From Bacteroides reticulotermitis JCM 10512 (GTDB taxonomy: Bacteria; Bacteroidota; Bacteroidia; Bacteroidales; Bacteroidaceae), in the NCBI RefSeq assembly GCF_000517545.1, contig NZ_BAIV01000002.1, forward strand, positions 1 to 64,000: DNA of 64,000 nt. Direction: 5' to 3'. The translations under genes were made by a program, and so were the position numbers. Each line of letters opens with the position of its first letter. Positions within the stretch are counted from its first letter, which is position 1. Shown one piece after another: positions 37,466 to 47,326 of this stretch. Under the pieces are notes generated by a model, which saw only the letters and a list, made by a program, of their open reading frames with translations, was not told the origin of the DNA and did no database searches.

Positions 37466-39800
37466 TTATTTATTTAATATTCCTTTAGTCAATGAGTAGG
37501 GTTTGGCTTCATTTGTCAAACCCCGGCGTTTATTGGGTGAGGAACTCATCTTAAATTCCCACACACCTCCTTTTAAAATTGTGTCGTGCGTGACATACAT
37601 CTTATCATAAGGCTTTCCGTTCAGCGTTAACGATTGTACATAGCACTTCTGATCACTAACCCCCGGAGCCTTGATTTCCAAGGTATTCCCATTGGGAAGC
37701 TTCAGTTTCAACGATGGCAGATAGGGAGCCCCCAGTACATATTGATCCGTACCCGGACAAACCGGATAAAAACCCATTACCGAAAACAGATACCAGGCAG
37801 ACATTTGCCCGCAATCGTCGTTGCCGCCCAAGCCGTTAATATCATTCCGGTACATGCGATTCAAAATATGACGCACCCAGTACTGAGTCTTCCACGGCTG
37901 CGATGTCCACGCATATAAGTAAGGTACATGATGGCTTGGTTCGTTGCCATGTACATAACCGCCTACCAGACATTCTTCCGTGATATCCTCGTTATGCTCG
38001 TAATACTTCTCCGGCAGATGCATGGTGAAGAGCTCATCCAGCTTCTTGATAAAAGTCTTCTCCCCTCCCATCAAATCGATCATACCTAGCACATCGTGAG
38101 GAACGTGAAAAGAGAAATTCCATGAATTACCTTCTATAAAACCTTCTCCGTAGGTCTGTAGGACATCGAACTCTTTCTTAAAAGTGCCGTCACTATATCG
38201 CGGACGGGCAAATCCGATCGAAGTATCATACACATTCCGGTAGTTCAACGCACGCTTCCGGTAGGCTTCCGCTACATCAGTCTGTCCGGCTTTCAAAGCC
38301 GTCTGATAAATAGTCCAGTCGTCATAAGCATATTCCAGCGTACTCGATGCCGCTGTACCACTCTTATCCAAAGGAACATACCCCAACTTCATATAGTCGG
38401 CTACACCTTCGTAATAAGGGACGGTCGATGTACTTACCATCGCCTTCAAAGCCTCATCCGTATTTGTAACAACGCCTTTCGCTATTGCATCCGCCAATAC
38501 CGACACCGCATGATAACCACTCATACACCAGTTTTCATTCCCCATCAAGCTCCAGACAGGCAACATGCCGTGTACACTCTGCTGCTCATGCTTAATCATC
38601 GATTGTACCATGTCGGCATTGCGTTCCGGCTTGATCAGGTTCAGGAAGGGATGTTCGGCTCTGTACGTATCCCAAAGCGAGAATATCGTATAATTCGTAA
38701 ATCCTTTCGCCTGATGGATGTTATGATCCAGTCCGCGGTATGCCCCGTCCACATCCATATACACCGATGGATTAATCATTGTATGATACAGAGAGGTATA
38801 GAACATAGCTTTCTGGTCGGGTGTACCGGCTATCTCGAAATGATCTAATTCACTGTTCCAATCGTTGCGAGCAGCTTCCGCCAATTCGTCAAAGCTCTTC
38901 CCACCTGTTTCGGCACGTAGGTTTTTAATAGCTCCCTCCGTACTTACCGCCGACAGAGCCACTTTGACTTCCAACTCCGACTCTTCTGCCGTATCGAAAT
39001 GGAAATAAGCGACCACCTTACGCCCGGATATTTCGGGGAAGTTGCGTTCCATATTGAAGCGACGCCAAAAGCCGTTATAGAGTACTTTCTCCTTATCTTT
39101 ATAACCGTATTCTTTGATTGGGCGGGACAAGGAGATGGCAAAATAGGTATAATTAGTCCGTGCCCATCCGTTGGTTATGCGATAGCCTGTCAACAGCGTA
39201 TCATTCTCCACCCGAAGGTTAGTCCATAGGACTTTGCCGTCATAATTATAAATACCGTGTACCAAATCCAGTATCAGATGCCCGTTCTTCCCTTTTGGAA
39301 AGGTGTATTTATGCACCCCAACCCGTTGCGTAGCGGTTAGCTGTGCTTTGATTCCATAGTCATCCAGCATCACTTCGTAATAGCCGGGAGTGGCTTTTTC
39401 GGTAGCATGGGTGAAACGGGAACGATACCCCTCGCCCGGATGGTCAGCCCGTCCCGGATTCAACTTGACCTCGCCTACGGCAGGCATCAAAAGGATGTCG
39501 CCAGATCGGAATGCCCTGTACCGCTCAAATGGGTGTGGCTAAAACCGACAATCGTTTGATCCCGGTATTGATAACCAGCACAATATTCGTAGGCATTCTT
39601 CTGATAGGCTCCATTGACATTATGTGGAATTGTATCTGTGTCGGGACTCAACTGTACGAGTCCAAAAGGGGTGCAGGCACCGGGAAACGTATGCCCCATT
39701 CCGTTGGTACCGATAATCGGATTTACGTAGTCCACCGGTTGTTGTGCCCAAACAGGCAACGTTAGTGCATCATTGCAATTAATATAACTTTATGTTTCAT
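37466..39800 (-). pseudogene. GH92 alpha-mannosidase B, two frameshifts
   Basis: Starting at ATG 39800 the signal reads MKHKVILIAMM. One G is then missing near 39769, after which ALTLPVWAQQPVDYVNP follows. A second G/C base is missing near 39501, between SDL and GDILLMPAVGEV. With both restored the gene has 779 codons. Family motifs are intact: GFSHTHLSGTGHSDL, HGNEPSHH (acid Glu near 618) and GNDDCGQMSAWY. The start codon falls 12 bp before the stop of GH92 C, and the stop is 10 bp before the peptidase gene. Two independent single-base losses in one otherwise perfect gene favour sequencing error. Confidence 0.85.
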
Positions 39801-39811
39801 GTAGCCCTGAT

Positions 39812-42102
39812 TTACTTTTTACTTTCACGTGAGAAGGAGTATGGATAATCGGCAGGTGTCACTCCTCTTCCTTTGGCAGGTTGATTACCCATATCGAACA
39901 CCAAGCGTCCGCCTTTCAACAGATCGAAATGGTTTAGGTAATTCTTTGTATAGTTCTTGCCATTGTAGGTCAACGAACGGATATACCGGTTCTCGTCACT
40001 ATTCTTAGGTGCAACCAATTCCAGCTTCTTCCCGTTCTCTAAAGCAATCGTCGCTTTCTTGAAATAAGGAGCTCCCATCACATATTCGTTGCTTCCCGGA
40101 CAAACCGGATAGAAGCCCAGCGCTGTAAATACATACCAAGCTGACGTCTGTCCATTGTCTTCATCGCCACAATATCCATCCGGGGTAGCCGAATACAAAC
40201 GATTCATCACTTCGCGCAACCAGTGTTGTGCTTTCCAAGGTTCGCCGGCGTAATTATACAGGTAGATCATATGCTGAATGGGCTGGTTACCATGCGCATA
40301 GTTACCCATATTGGCTATCTCCATCTCTCTGATTTCATGAATCACGCCTCCGTAATAGCTCTCGTCGTATATAGGAGGAAGGTTGAAGACTGAATCGAGC
40401 ATACTGACGAAGATCTTCTCACCACCCATTAAGTCGATAAGTCCCTGAACATCATGAAACACCGACCAGGTGTAATGCCAGCTATTTCCTTCGGTGAAGG
40501 CGTCGCCCCATTTAAACGGATTGAAAGGTTGCTGAAATGTACCGTCGGCATTCTTTCCACGCATTAACTTCGTTTCCGAATCAAATAGATTCCGGTAGTT
40601 CTGACTCCTTTTCTTGTAGATATCCAGTTCTTCCGCAGGACGTCCCAGTTTCTCTCCCATGCGATAAATACACCAATCATCATAGGCATATTCGAGCGTA
40701 CGGGCAGCACTCTCGTTAATCTTCACATCATAGGTACATAACCTAACTTATTATAATAATCGAATCCCATACGTCCGGTGGTCGCAATGCGCGGATGCAC
40801 ACTGTTGGCTCCTTTCAGTAATCCTTCATACATTTTCACGGCGTCGGCCTTGGTTACATCTTTCATAAAAGCATCGGACACCACGGAGGCCGAGTTATTG
40901 CCTACCATACACCAACGATGGCCCGGGCTTGCCCATTCCGGGAAAAAGCCACTTTCCTGGTAGGTGTTCAACAAGCCTTCCTGCATCTTGGCGCCCATCG
41001 AAGGATAGACCAGATTAACAAATGGAAATAGACAACGGAACGTATCCCAGAATCCGGTATCGGTAAACATATACCCCGGTCGTACCTCTCCGTTATACGG
41101 ACTGTAATGCACCGTTTCACCTTTGGAGTTTACCTCATAGAACATACGTGGGAAAAGTACCGAACGATACAGGCAGGAGTAGAATGTACGCATCCGGTCG
41201 GCATCGTTATCTTCTATTTGAATTTTTCCCAGCACATCGTTCCACGCTTTGCGGCCGGCTGCCTTCACCTGATCGAATGTTTTCGTTCCGATCTCTTTCA
41301 AATTCAACTCCGCTTGCTCCAAGCTGATGAACGAAGAGGCAACCCGAGCGTGTACTTGCTCACCTTTCCGGGTAACAAACCCAATGGCGGCTCCAACGTG
41401 ATTGGATTGTAATTCGAGATGCTCTTCTACCGGCTGATATTCCGCCCAAACTTTCTGAGAAGCAAACGGCTTGTCGAACTCGATCACAAAGTAGTTTTTG
41501 AAGTTTTGAGGGACTCCCCCACTGTTACGTGTAGTATAGCCTACAATCTTATTCTGCTCGGGAATCACTTTGACGTAAGATCCGCGGTCGAAAGCATCTA
41601 TGATTACATAGGCGTCTTCTGTCTTCGGAAAAGTAAAACGGAAATAAGCACAGCGTTCGGTCGGAGCGATCTCGGTAGTCATGTTATACTCCGACAAATA
41701 GACACTGTAATAATAAGGCGTAGCTGTCTCTGACTTATGTGAGAACCAAGAGCCCCGGCTTTCTTGGTCAATCTTTAGCTTGCCGGTTACAGGCATCAGA
41801 GAGAATTGCCCATAATCATTAATCCAGGGACTTGGCTGATGCGTTTGTTTGAATCCTCTGATTTTATCGGAAGCGTAGGTATATGCCCACCCATCTCCCA
41901 TCTTACCGGTCTGCGGCATCCAGAAGTTCATTCCCCAAGGCAAAGCAATGGCAGGGTACGTATTGCCGTTGGAGAGCGATATTTTAGAATCGGTTCCCAT
42001 CAACGGGTTTACATAATCCACCGGTTGTTTCTGTGCAAAAAGAGAACAAACTCCCCAGAGCAGAACGGTTACAGAAATCAGTAGTTTTTTTACATTCATC
42101 AT
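39812..42102 (-). pseudogene. GH92 family protein C with Gln at the catalytic acid, frameshifted
   Basis: The signal peptide ends CSLFAQ, followed by PVDYVNPLMGTDS. The frame is lost near 40732 (one T missing in GTACCTTATGATG); restored, it is 764 codons. It is more distant from GH92 A and B: the motif at ~605 is HGNQPIQH rather than HGNEPSHH, and GDEDNGQTSAWY replaces GNDDCGQMSAWY. In GH92 the Glu of HGNEP is the general acid. A Gln there is known from Cellulosimicrobium GH92 enzymes that cleave mannose-1-phosphate linkages, where the leaving group needs no acid. Phosphomannan side-chain removal is thus a plausible activity. Confidence 0.85.
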
Positions 42103-42391
42103 GGTGTACGAATTAAGCTATTTATACTGTTTATTTATTTTCAAGAGCAAATTAAAGGCTTTTTCAATGAAAGAGAGTACTCATTCACGCCAAAGTATTA
42201 AAAAAAGAATATTCATTTCAAACACAAAAAGGATGATTAGAGCACTTGGTAAGTAATAGATAATCAAAGACAAACGTACAAAGGTGTACAATTAGAGTAC
42301 AGCAATTTTCGAGTATCCTATCACTTTCAAAAGACAAATAATAGAAAGGGTATGCCTGAAACCGACATACCCCATTGTTTATTTCCTCAAA
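42103..42391. promoter_or_regulatory. Internal PUL gap with three AGAGYAC-type words and a hairpin
   Basis: The 289-bp gap upstream of GH92 C contains AGAGAGTAC (42172-42180), TTAGAGCAC (42237-42245) and TTAGAGTAC (42292-42300), all in the same orientation. The same word recurs upstream of susC. A terminator-like hairpin closes the gap at 42348-42372. The GH92 genes may therefore be a separate transcript under the same regulator. Confidence 0.5.
42348..42372 (-). terminator. Hairpin after the DUF4302 gene
   Basis: GGGTATG (42348-42354) pairs with CATACCC (42366-42372). On the minus strand it lies 20 bp after the stop at 42392 and is followed by TTTCTATTATTT. It would end or attenuate the susC-to-DUF4302 transcript. 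Confidence 0.65.
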
Positions 42392-43630
42392 TCATTTCTG
42401 AAGTTTAAACCAGTTGCTGGTAGTAGGACTCACAAAATAAAGATACGCAACTCCTCCGTTAGTCTCCTGTACAACATAAAGACCATCCGCATGGAACCAA
42501 CCGGCAAAGAACTTAGTAAGTTTCTGTTCGACTTCAGCGATTCTATCCGCACCGCCATAGGGCATATAACCTTTCGATTTAGTGAAATAAATTCGGTCGA
42601 ACTCGGTCTTAACAGTCCAGTTGGCATCAAAGAACGTGTACCAAACAGCATCCTCAGATCCCGGACAAAGTACCAGAGGCCGTACATCGCGATCGGAAAG
42701 TTCGATATCCCCTACACTTTTCCAGCTCAATTCTTGCCATAGTTCTTCTTTCGCATCTCCCTTGCTGTTATTTTTGCTTATCACATACGTCTTATACGAA
42801 GAGCCGGTAAAGAAACCTCTCGCATCCTTGTTGGGGCCAACACTCAACTTAGTATCTGTGCTCATCGCACTGTTATCAAATCGATAAAGTATTTGCTTCA
42901 CACTGCTTCCGTTCAACGTAACAGCGTCGAAATTGAACGTTCCATTTTCGTCGTCCGCACCAATCGTCAAGGTTCTTTCATAATGTGTCAGCACACGATT
43001 TTCCAAAACACTGATTTTAATCGACTCATTGTTCGCACCGGAGATCGCATAATGGGCAATGAACTTCCCATTGGCATCCCGAATGACTCCGTTGTAAAGC
43101 TCCGTTTGAACCTTACTCAGGAATAAAGCCTTGTTTCGAGCAACAATGGCAGCTTTCTTCGCATCGTCGTTCTTCTTGATCTCAACACTCGTGACAGGGG
43201 TTAAATCCATTGCCACACCATTAACTTCACCTTTAGCAGTGATTTTCTGGTTGGTGTATGCCGTAATGACAAGCGTTTCTTCGCTTCCTTCGGTGAGATA
43301 CTTTAAGGCACCTGCATTTTCCAGGGTCAAAAAGACTTTGTCTGCACCTTTAAAATCCAAATGATAGCCATCTTCAACCTTATTCTCGAGAATACTTTCA
43401 TCCGTATCTGAGATAACATAGCCGCCATCATTGAATTGGAAATAAAAATCAATGCCTTTATAAGTCATTTTCCAACCTTCGGCAGCACATAGGATTTCCT
43501 TTACCTCCGAAGGTTTCAATCGGTCGGTACTCAGGGTTCCCTCATCCTCCCAATCCTTCCACACATCGGTCATCCCACAACTATAAAGAGCTAAGCATAA
43601 CGTAAGTACTATATAAGTTAACTTTTTCAT
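42392..43630 (-). CDS. DUF4302 lipoprotein
   Basis: A 412-residue lipoprotein (LYSCGM, Cys near 18) with the DUF4302 pattern: WKDWEDEGTLSTDRLKPSEV after the signal, an early GWKMTYKGIDFYFQFNDGGY block and a mixed beta-rich body. DUF4302 proteins occur in SusCD loci with peptidase-type or surface proteins. The function is unproven, but cell-surface substrate binding is the usual inference. It lies 70 bp after the discoidin-calpain gene. Confidence 0.8.
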   Translation of the reverse strand: MKKLTYIVLTLCLALYSCGMTDVWKDWEDEGTLSTDRLKPSEVKEILCAAEGWKMTYKGIDFYFQFNDGGYVISDTDESILENKVEDGYHLDFKGADKVFLTLENAGALKYLTEGSEETLVITAYTNQKITAKGEVNGVAMDLTPVTSVEIKKNDDAKKAAIVARNKALFLSKVQTELYNGVIRDANGKFIAHYAISGANNESIKISVLENRVLTHYERTLTIGADDENGTFNFDAVTLNGSSVKQILYRFDNSAMSTDTKLSVGPNKDARGFFTGSSYKTYVISKNNSKGDAKEELWQELSWKSVGDIELSDRDVRPLVLCPGSEDAVWYTFFDANWTVKTEFDRIYFTKSKGYMPYGGADRIAEVEQKLTKFFAGWFHADGLYVVQETNGGVAYLYFVSPTTSNWFKLQK

Positions 43631-43700
43631 AATAAAATCATTTTAGTTTGAAACAAAATTTAAGGTATGCCCCTGTTATATTTCTAACATAAGGACGTGG

Positions 43701-45271
43701 TTACCTCCCTGTTCTCAACAGGTATTCGGCTACACGCATTGGTGCCGGAAGATAGGAAGGCGGTGTATAAGGTTCAATATTACCAGCATTGGCATATGCC
43801 TTTGCTGCCCCCGGTTCCATCACGCGAATATCAACATTCGGCGGAATCACCCCGTCGTCTTTAATATTTAGCAAACCATCTTCTTTTCCATTGCTATATC
43901 CTCCGCTTACCAAAGGAAGCATTCCCCACGGGTTACGCATCGTAAATAGAACAGCGTCATTGGATGACGGATAGAAGCTATATGCGTGGAAATTAACTGT
44001 TTTATACTTGTTTTCCACCGGCAGATCGCCATCTTTAAATCCACCGATCACCAGTTTTCCCTGTTGCAAGGACACAATTACGGCACGCTTAAGTTCTTTA
44101 GCCGACAGTTTGCCCGAAGCAAAAGCAAAGCTATTTCCGTTTCCGGTGAAGATCGAAGCCGCGTACTCAGTAGCGATACCGCCTATATCTGAAGTTCCTG
44201 CATAGATTTGTTTCCATTTTATCAGGGATTTCTCAAGTACGGTTGCCCAAGTCACCTGATCGTTCTTTCCCGATACGGCACCTAACTTACTACCATCGGC
44301 TACAAACATATTGCTGACGCCTACTTCGATCTCTTTCCCTTTCGGATCGTACAGGCTAACGGTAAACGTACTATTGCCGTTATCTTTAATTATCTTCTTG
44401 ATAAACTTCGGATAGTAATGAGCCATAGCGGCCATTACGGCACAAGCAGAACAATCACCAATCACATGCTGGTTAACGTCAGCTGGTTTCGGATCGCCAA
44501 AAGGATAGAGTGAACCAACCGGGAATGTTGCCCAAGACAGGCCGGCAAAGGTTACAGGCTCTTTAGTAGCATCTTTGAGCCAAGCTATATCGCTGTAGTA
44601 GCCACACGTCCTCCCTTATGCTGTGTACCCATCGGGGTATCCGCCGTATAGGTATTCCCTGAAGAATACGGAAGCAAGTCATCAATATTTCCGGTAAAGG
44701 TGGCTGCAGAGAGCACCCATTCAGCTATCTGGGTCGCATTTCCGCCGCGGTTACTTTGAATCGACAGTTTGTAATACCGATAGGCTACCGAATTCTCGAC
44801 TTCAAAGCTTTTCACTTCTTTTCGGCCGGTGAATGTTTGGTTATCTTGTGAATCGATTGTTTTCCATACTTTATTGTCCAGCGAGCCGGAAAGTACCCAT
44901 GACTTCGGGTCCATCTCCGGAGCATCGGCGGCCGAAGTCAACGAATAGGCTAGTACGGCAATGTTGCTGTTGCCATTCCAGGTTATATCGAAGGCATTGT
45001 GATAGGTGACATATTTCGTATCGGCATTCGCATCGACCAGTTTGCTGATTTCCGAACCGGCAGGAGCATCCGAGTATTGCGCGATAATTGTTCCACTCGA
45101 CGGCATATTCGCATTTCCGCTTCCAAGGGTCCAATACGGAGAAGTTGTTCCTCCCCCGCCAATCTCCTCGTCATCATCACTCGAACAGCTTCCCAGCACA
45201 AACGAGAGTGACAAAACAGAGAAGAAAAGGATTTTCTTTACACTATAAAACTTAGGTTGTATGATTCTCAT
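43701..45271 (-). pseudogene. Discoidin (F5/8 C) plus calpain-like cysteine peptidase lipoprotein, frameshifted
   Basis: A lipobox (VLGSCSS) is followed by an Asp/Gly-rich linker. The discoidin-like carbohydrate-binding domain (residues ~55-195) includes ISKLVDANADTKYVTYHN and a C-terminal IAEWVLSA strand. The frame is lost near 44598, with one base missing after VATT, and continues as SDIAWLKDATKEPVTFAG. Repaired, the gene has 524 codons. The C-terminal half has a calpain/papain-like triad: Cys in GDCSACAVMAAMA near 272, His in NFHAYSFYP near 429 and Asn in RNPWG near 447. It probably holds glycan with one domain and cuts the attached protein with the other, on the cell surface. Confidence 0.8.
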
Positions 45272-45311
45272 AACTATTCTAATTTATGTTTTTATCTTCT
45301 GAATGTTTGGC

Positions 45312-45356
45312 AGAGTAAGCATCTACAATTATCAATAAGCATGAGATGCTTACTCT
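45312..45356 (-). terminator. Hairpin between susD and downstream PUL genes
   Basis: A 13-bp perfect stem (45312-45324 with 45344-45356) with a 19-nt loop lies between the susD stop (45373) and the next gene. It lacks a strong T-tract, so it may act as an attenuator or RNA-stability element that keeps susCD levels above downstream genes. Confidence 0.65.
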
Positions 45357-45372
45357 CCTTCCATCTTAGCAG

Positions 45373-47307
45373 TTAGTCAACACTCGACCATCCGTAATTC
45401 TGAACCATCTTTGGATTACGACGTATATCCTGATCGGGAATTGGGAAGAGGTAATGCTTCTTTTCGAAAATACGAAGCTCGGTTGCTACCTTCTCGAAGA
45501 ACTGCGGTAGATTGGCATTGTTGTTCATACCGTGAATCTCGCCACCTTCACCACCTTTGTGATACGTAGGATAAATCCAACCATCACCAATAGACATATC
45601 GGCTACCTTCCAACGACGTACGTCAAAAAAGTGCTTCCGTTCGAATGCCAATTCAACCAAACGTTCGCGACGTACACGCTTGTCAACATCTGTACGGTTG
45701 GCAGGACACGCAATCTGGCCTGTACCGCTTCCATAAGGCATTAAACCGACACGTTCGCGAATATTATTGACCAAACCTAATGCTTTGTCATACTCGCCAC
45801 ATGCACTCAACGTTTCTGCATAGCCCAAGTAAACGTCGGCTAAACGAAGCAATATAGAAACGTGTTTGCCGGACCATGTACCATTAATCGGAGCTCTCTT
45901 ACGAACACCGTATCCGGTATAAGGAGAATCCCAGCTTGCTTTATCGATTCCTGAGTTACCTCCTTTATTCAGTTCAGTAGTAATCCAGCTACCATCACTG
46001 CGAGGCCTTAACCAACGAGAACCGTTGAATGTGATGGAGACATAAAAACGAGGATCACGGTTAGCCCACTGCTTCAGTGTTTTATTGGTATTTTTCTCAA
46101 AACAGACAATCGATGAGTTCGGATTCGTATAGTCGGCAGTTGCCCCATAGAAATCTGCTGTCGGCACTCCTGTGTACTCTTTGTAGCCGGATTCAGTATC
46201 TTCAATGCGATAGCCTTTGTCGGTAAAGAACAGGTCGACAATCTCCTGGGTAGCTCCCAATCCCATACCACCTTTAAGGTCACTGGCTTCGCCGGCATGA
46301 TAAGGAACCAATTCATAATTATCATTTCCTTCATCTACTACCCGTACAAAGATCTGTTCCAGGTTGGTATCATCATAATTCATACCGCAGGTTGCGCGGC
46401 GGAATGATTCGTAATAATCTACACCACCGGTACCAGCAGTCGTATATAGCTTATAAACTCCTTTGTCAACAAACTCGTCGAAGAAATCTTTGTAAGCACT
46501 CCGGGCAGCTTCCCATTTGGCCTGCTCCTGCGATTTGTCTTGCGGAAAGAGTTGCTTACCATCCGCGTTTTTAATATCCGCATAATCGGGGTTGCAGTTA
46601 AACAACGGGCTGGCGGCATAAAGCAATGCGGTTGCTTTCATCGCTTTACAGGTTCCCCGGTCAATACGTCCCAGATTGGTTCCGTTGTACTTAGTTGGAA
46701 GATCCTGAGCAGCCCGATCCAATTCTTCGACAATGTATGCGATATACTCGTCTACGGAACTACGTTCCTTCAATAAATCGGCTAGTGGCGTTTCTACAGA
46801 AAGCGGTTCTTCGCCCAATAGGATAGCCGGACCATACGAACGGAAGATCATGAAGTAATAAATGGCGCGCAAAGCACGTGCCTGTGCTTTCCATACAGTA
46901 CGTTCGCCTTCAGAGGCTTCCTTGCATTGGTCTACGTTCTGGATGAAAGTACTGGCCTTGGCTATTCCTTTATAGTATTCAATGAAGAAGTAGTTAATCC
47001 AACCGGAAGAAGCGTAAGTTTTTCCGGTAGTCCATTCATTCGTGATATGCCAACTCCAGGTAAAATCGGCTTCGATAGTCCCGCCCGTCCAGGGAGAACC
47101 TTGGTTGCCGGGTATCAAATAGCGTTCGCTATTCTCATTGCTCACATAGCTATATGTATTGTTCAGAAAATCCATTGTCTTCGAACGATTGGAGAAGGTC
47201 TCCGTCATATCATACGACTGCCCCGGTATCGAATCAAAGAAATCATTGCAAGAGCTGAGCCCTAGCAGAGACAAGGTAAGTATTCCTATTTTTAATATAT
47301 TTTTCAT
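45373..47307 (-). CDS. SusD-like starch/glycan-binding lipoprotein
   Basis: A 644-residue surface lipoprotein (LLGLSSC, Cys near 20) with SusD/RagB features: NDFFDSIPGQSYDMTETF at the start, TPR-like helices and the C-terminal LVELAFERKHFFDVRRWK motif with FPIPDQDIRRNPKMVQN near the end. It forms the lid on the SusC channel and captures the oligosaccharide. It starts 19 bp after susC ends. Confidence 0.93.
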   Translation of the reverse strand: MKNILKIGILTLSLLGLSSCNDFFDSIPGQSYDMTETFSNRSKTMDFLNNTYSYVSNENSERYLIPGNQGSPWTGGTIEADFTWSWHITNEWTTGKTYASSGWINYFFIEYYKGIAKASTFIQNVDQCKEASEGERTVWKAQARALRAIYYFMIFRSYGPAILLGEEPLSVETPLADLLKERSSVDEYIAYIVEELDRAAQDLPTKYNGTNLGRIDRGTCKAMKATALLYAASPLFNCNPDYADIKNADGKQLFPQDKSQEQAKWEAARSAYKDFFDEFVDKGVYKLYTTAGTGGVDYYESFRRATCGMNYDDTNLEQIFVRVVDEGNDNYELVPYHAGEASDLKGGMGLGATQEIVDLFFTDKGYRIEDTESGYKEYTGVPTADFYGATADYTNPNSSIVCFEKNTNKTLKQWANRDPRFYVSITFNGSRWLRPRSDGSWITTELNKGGNSGIDKASWDSPYTGYGVRKRAPINGTWSGKHVSILLRLADVYLGYAETLSACGEYDKALGLVNNIRERVGLMPYGSGTGQIACPANRTDVDKRVRRERLVELAFERKHFFDVRRWKVADMSIGDGWIYPTYHKGGEGGEIHGMNNNANLPQFFEKVATELRIFEKKHYLFPIPDQDIRRNPKMVQNYGWSSVD

Positions 47308-47326
47308 ACTGATTGCTAATTATAAA

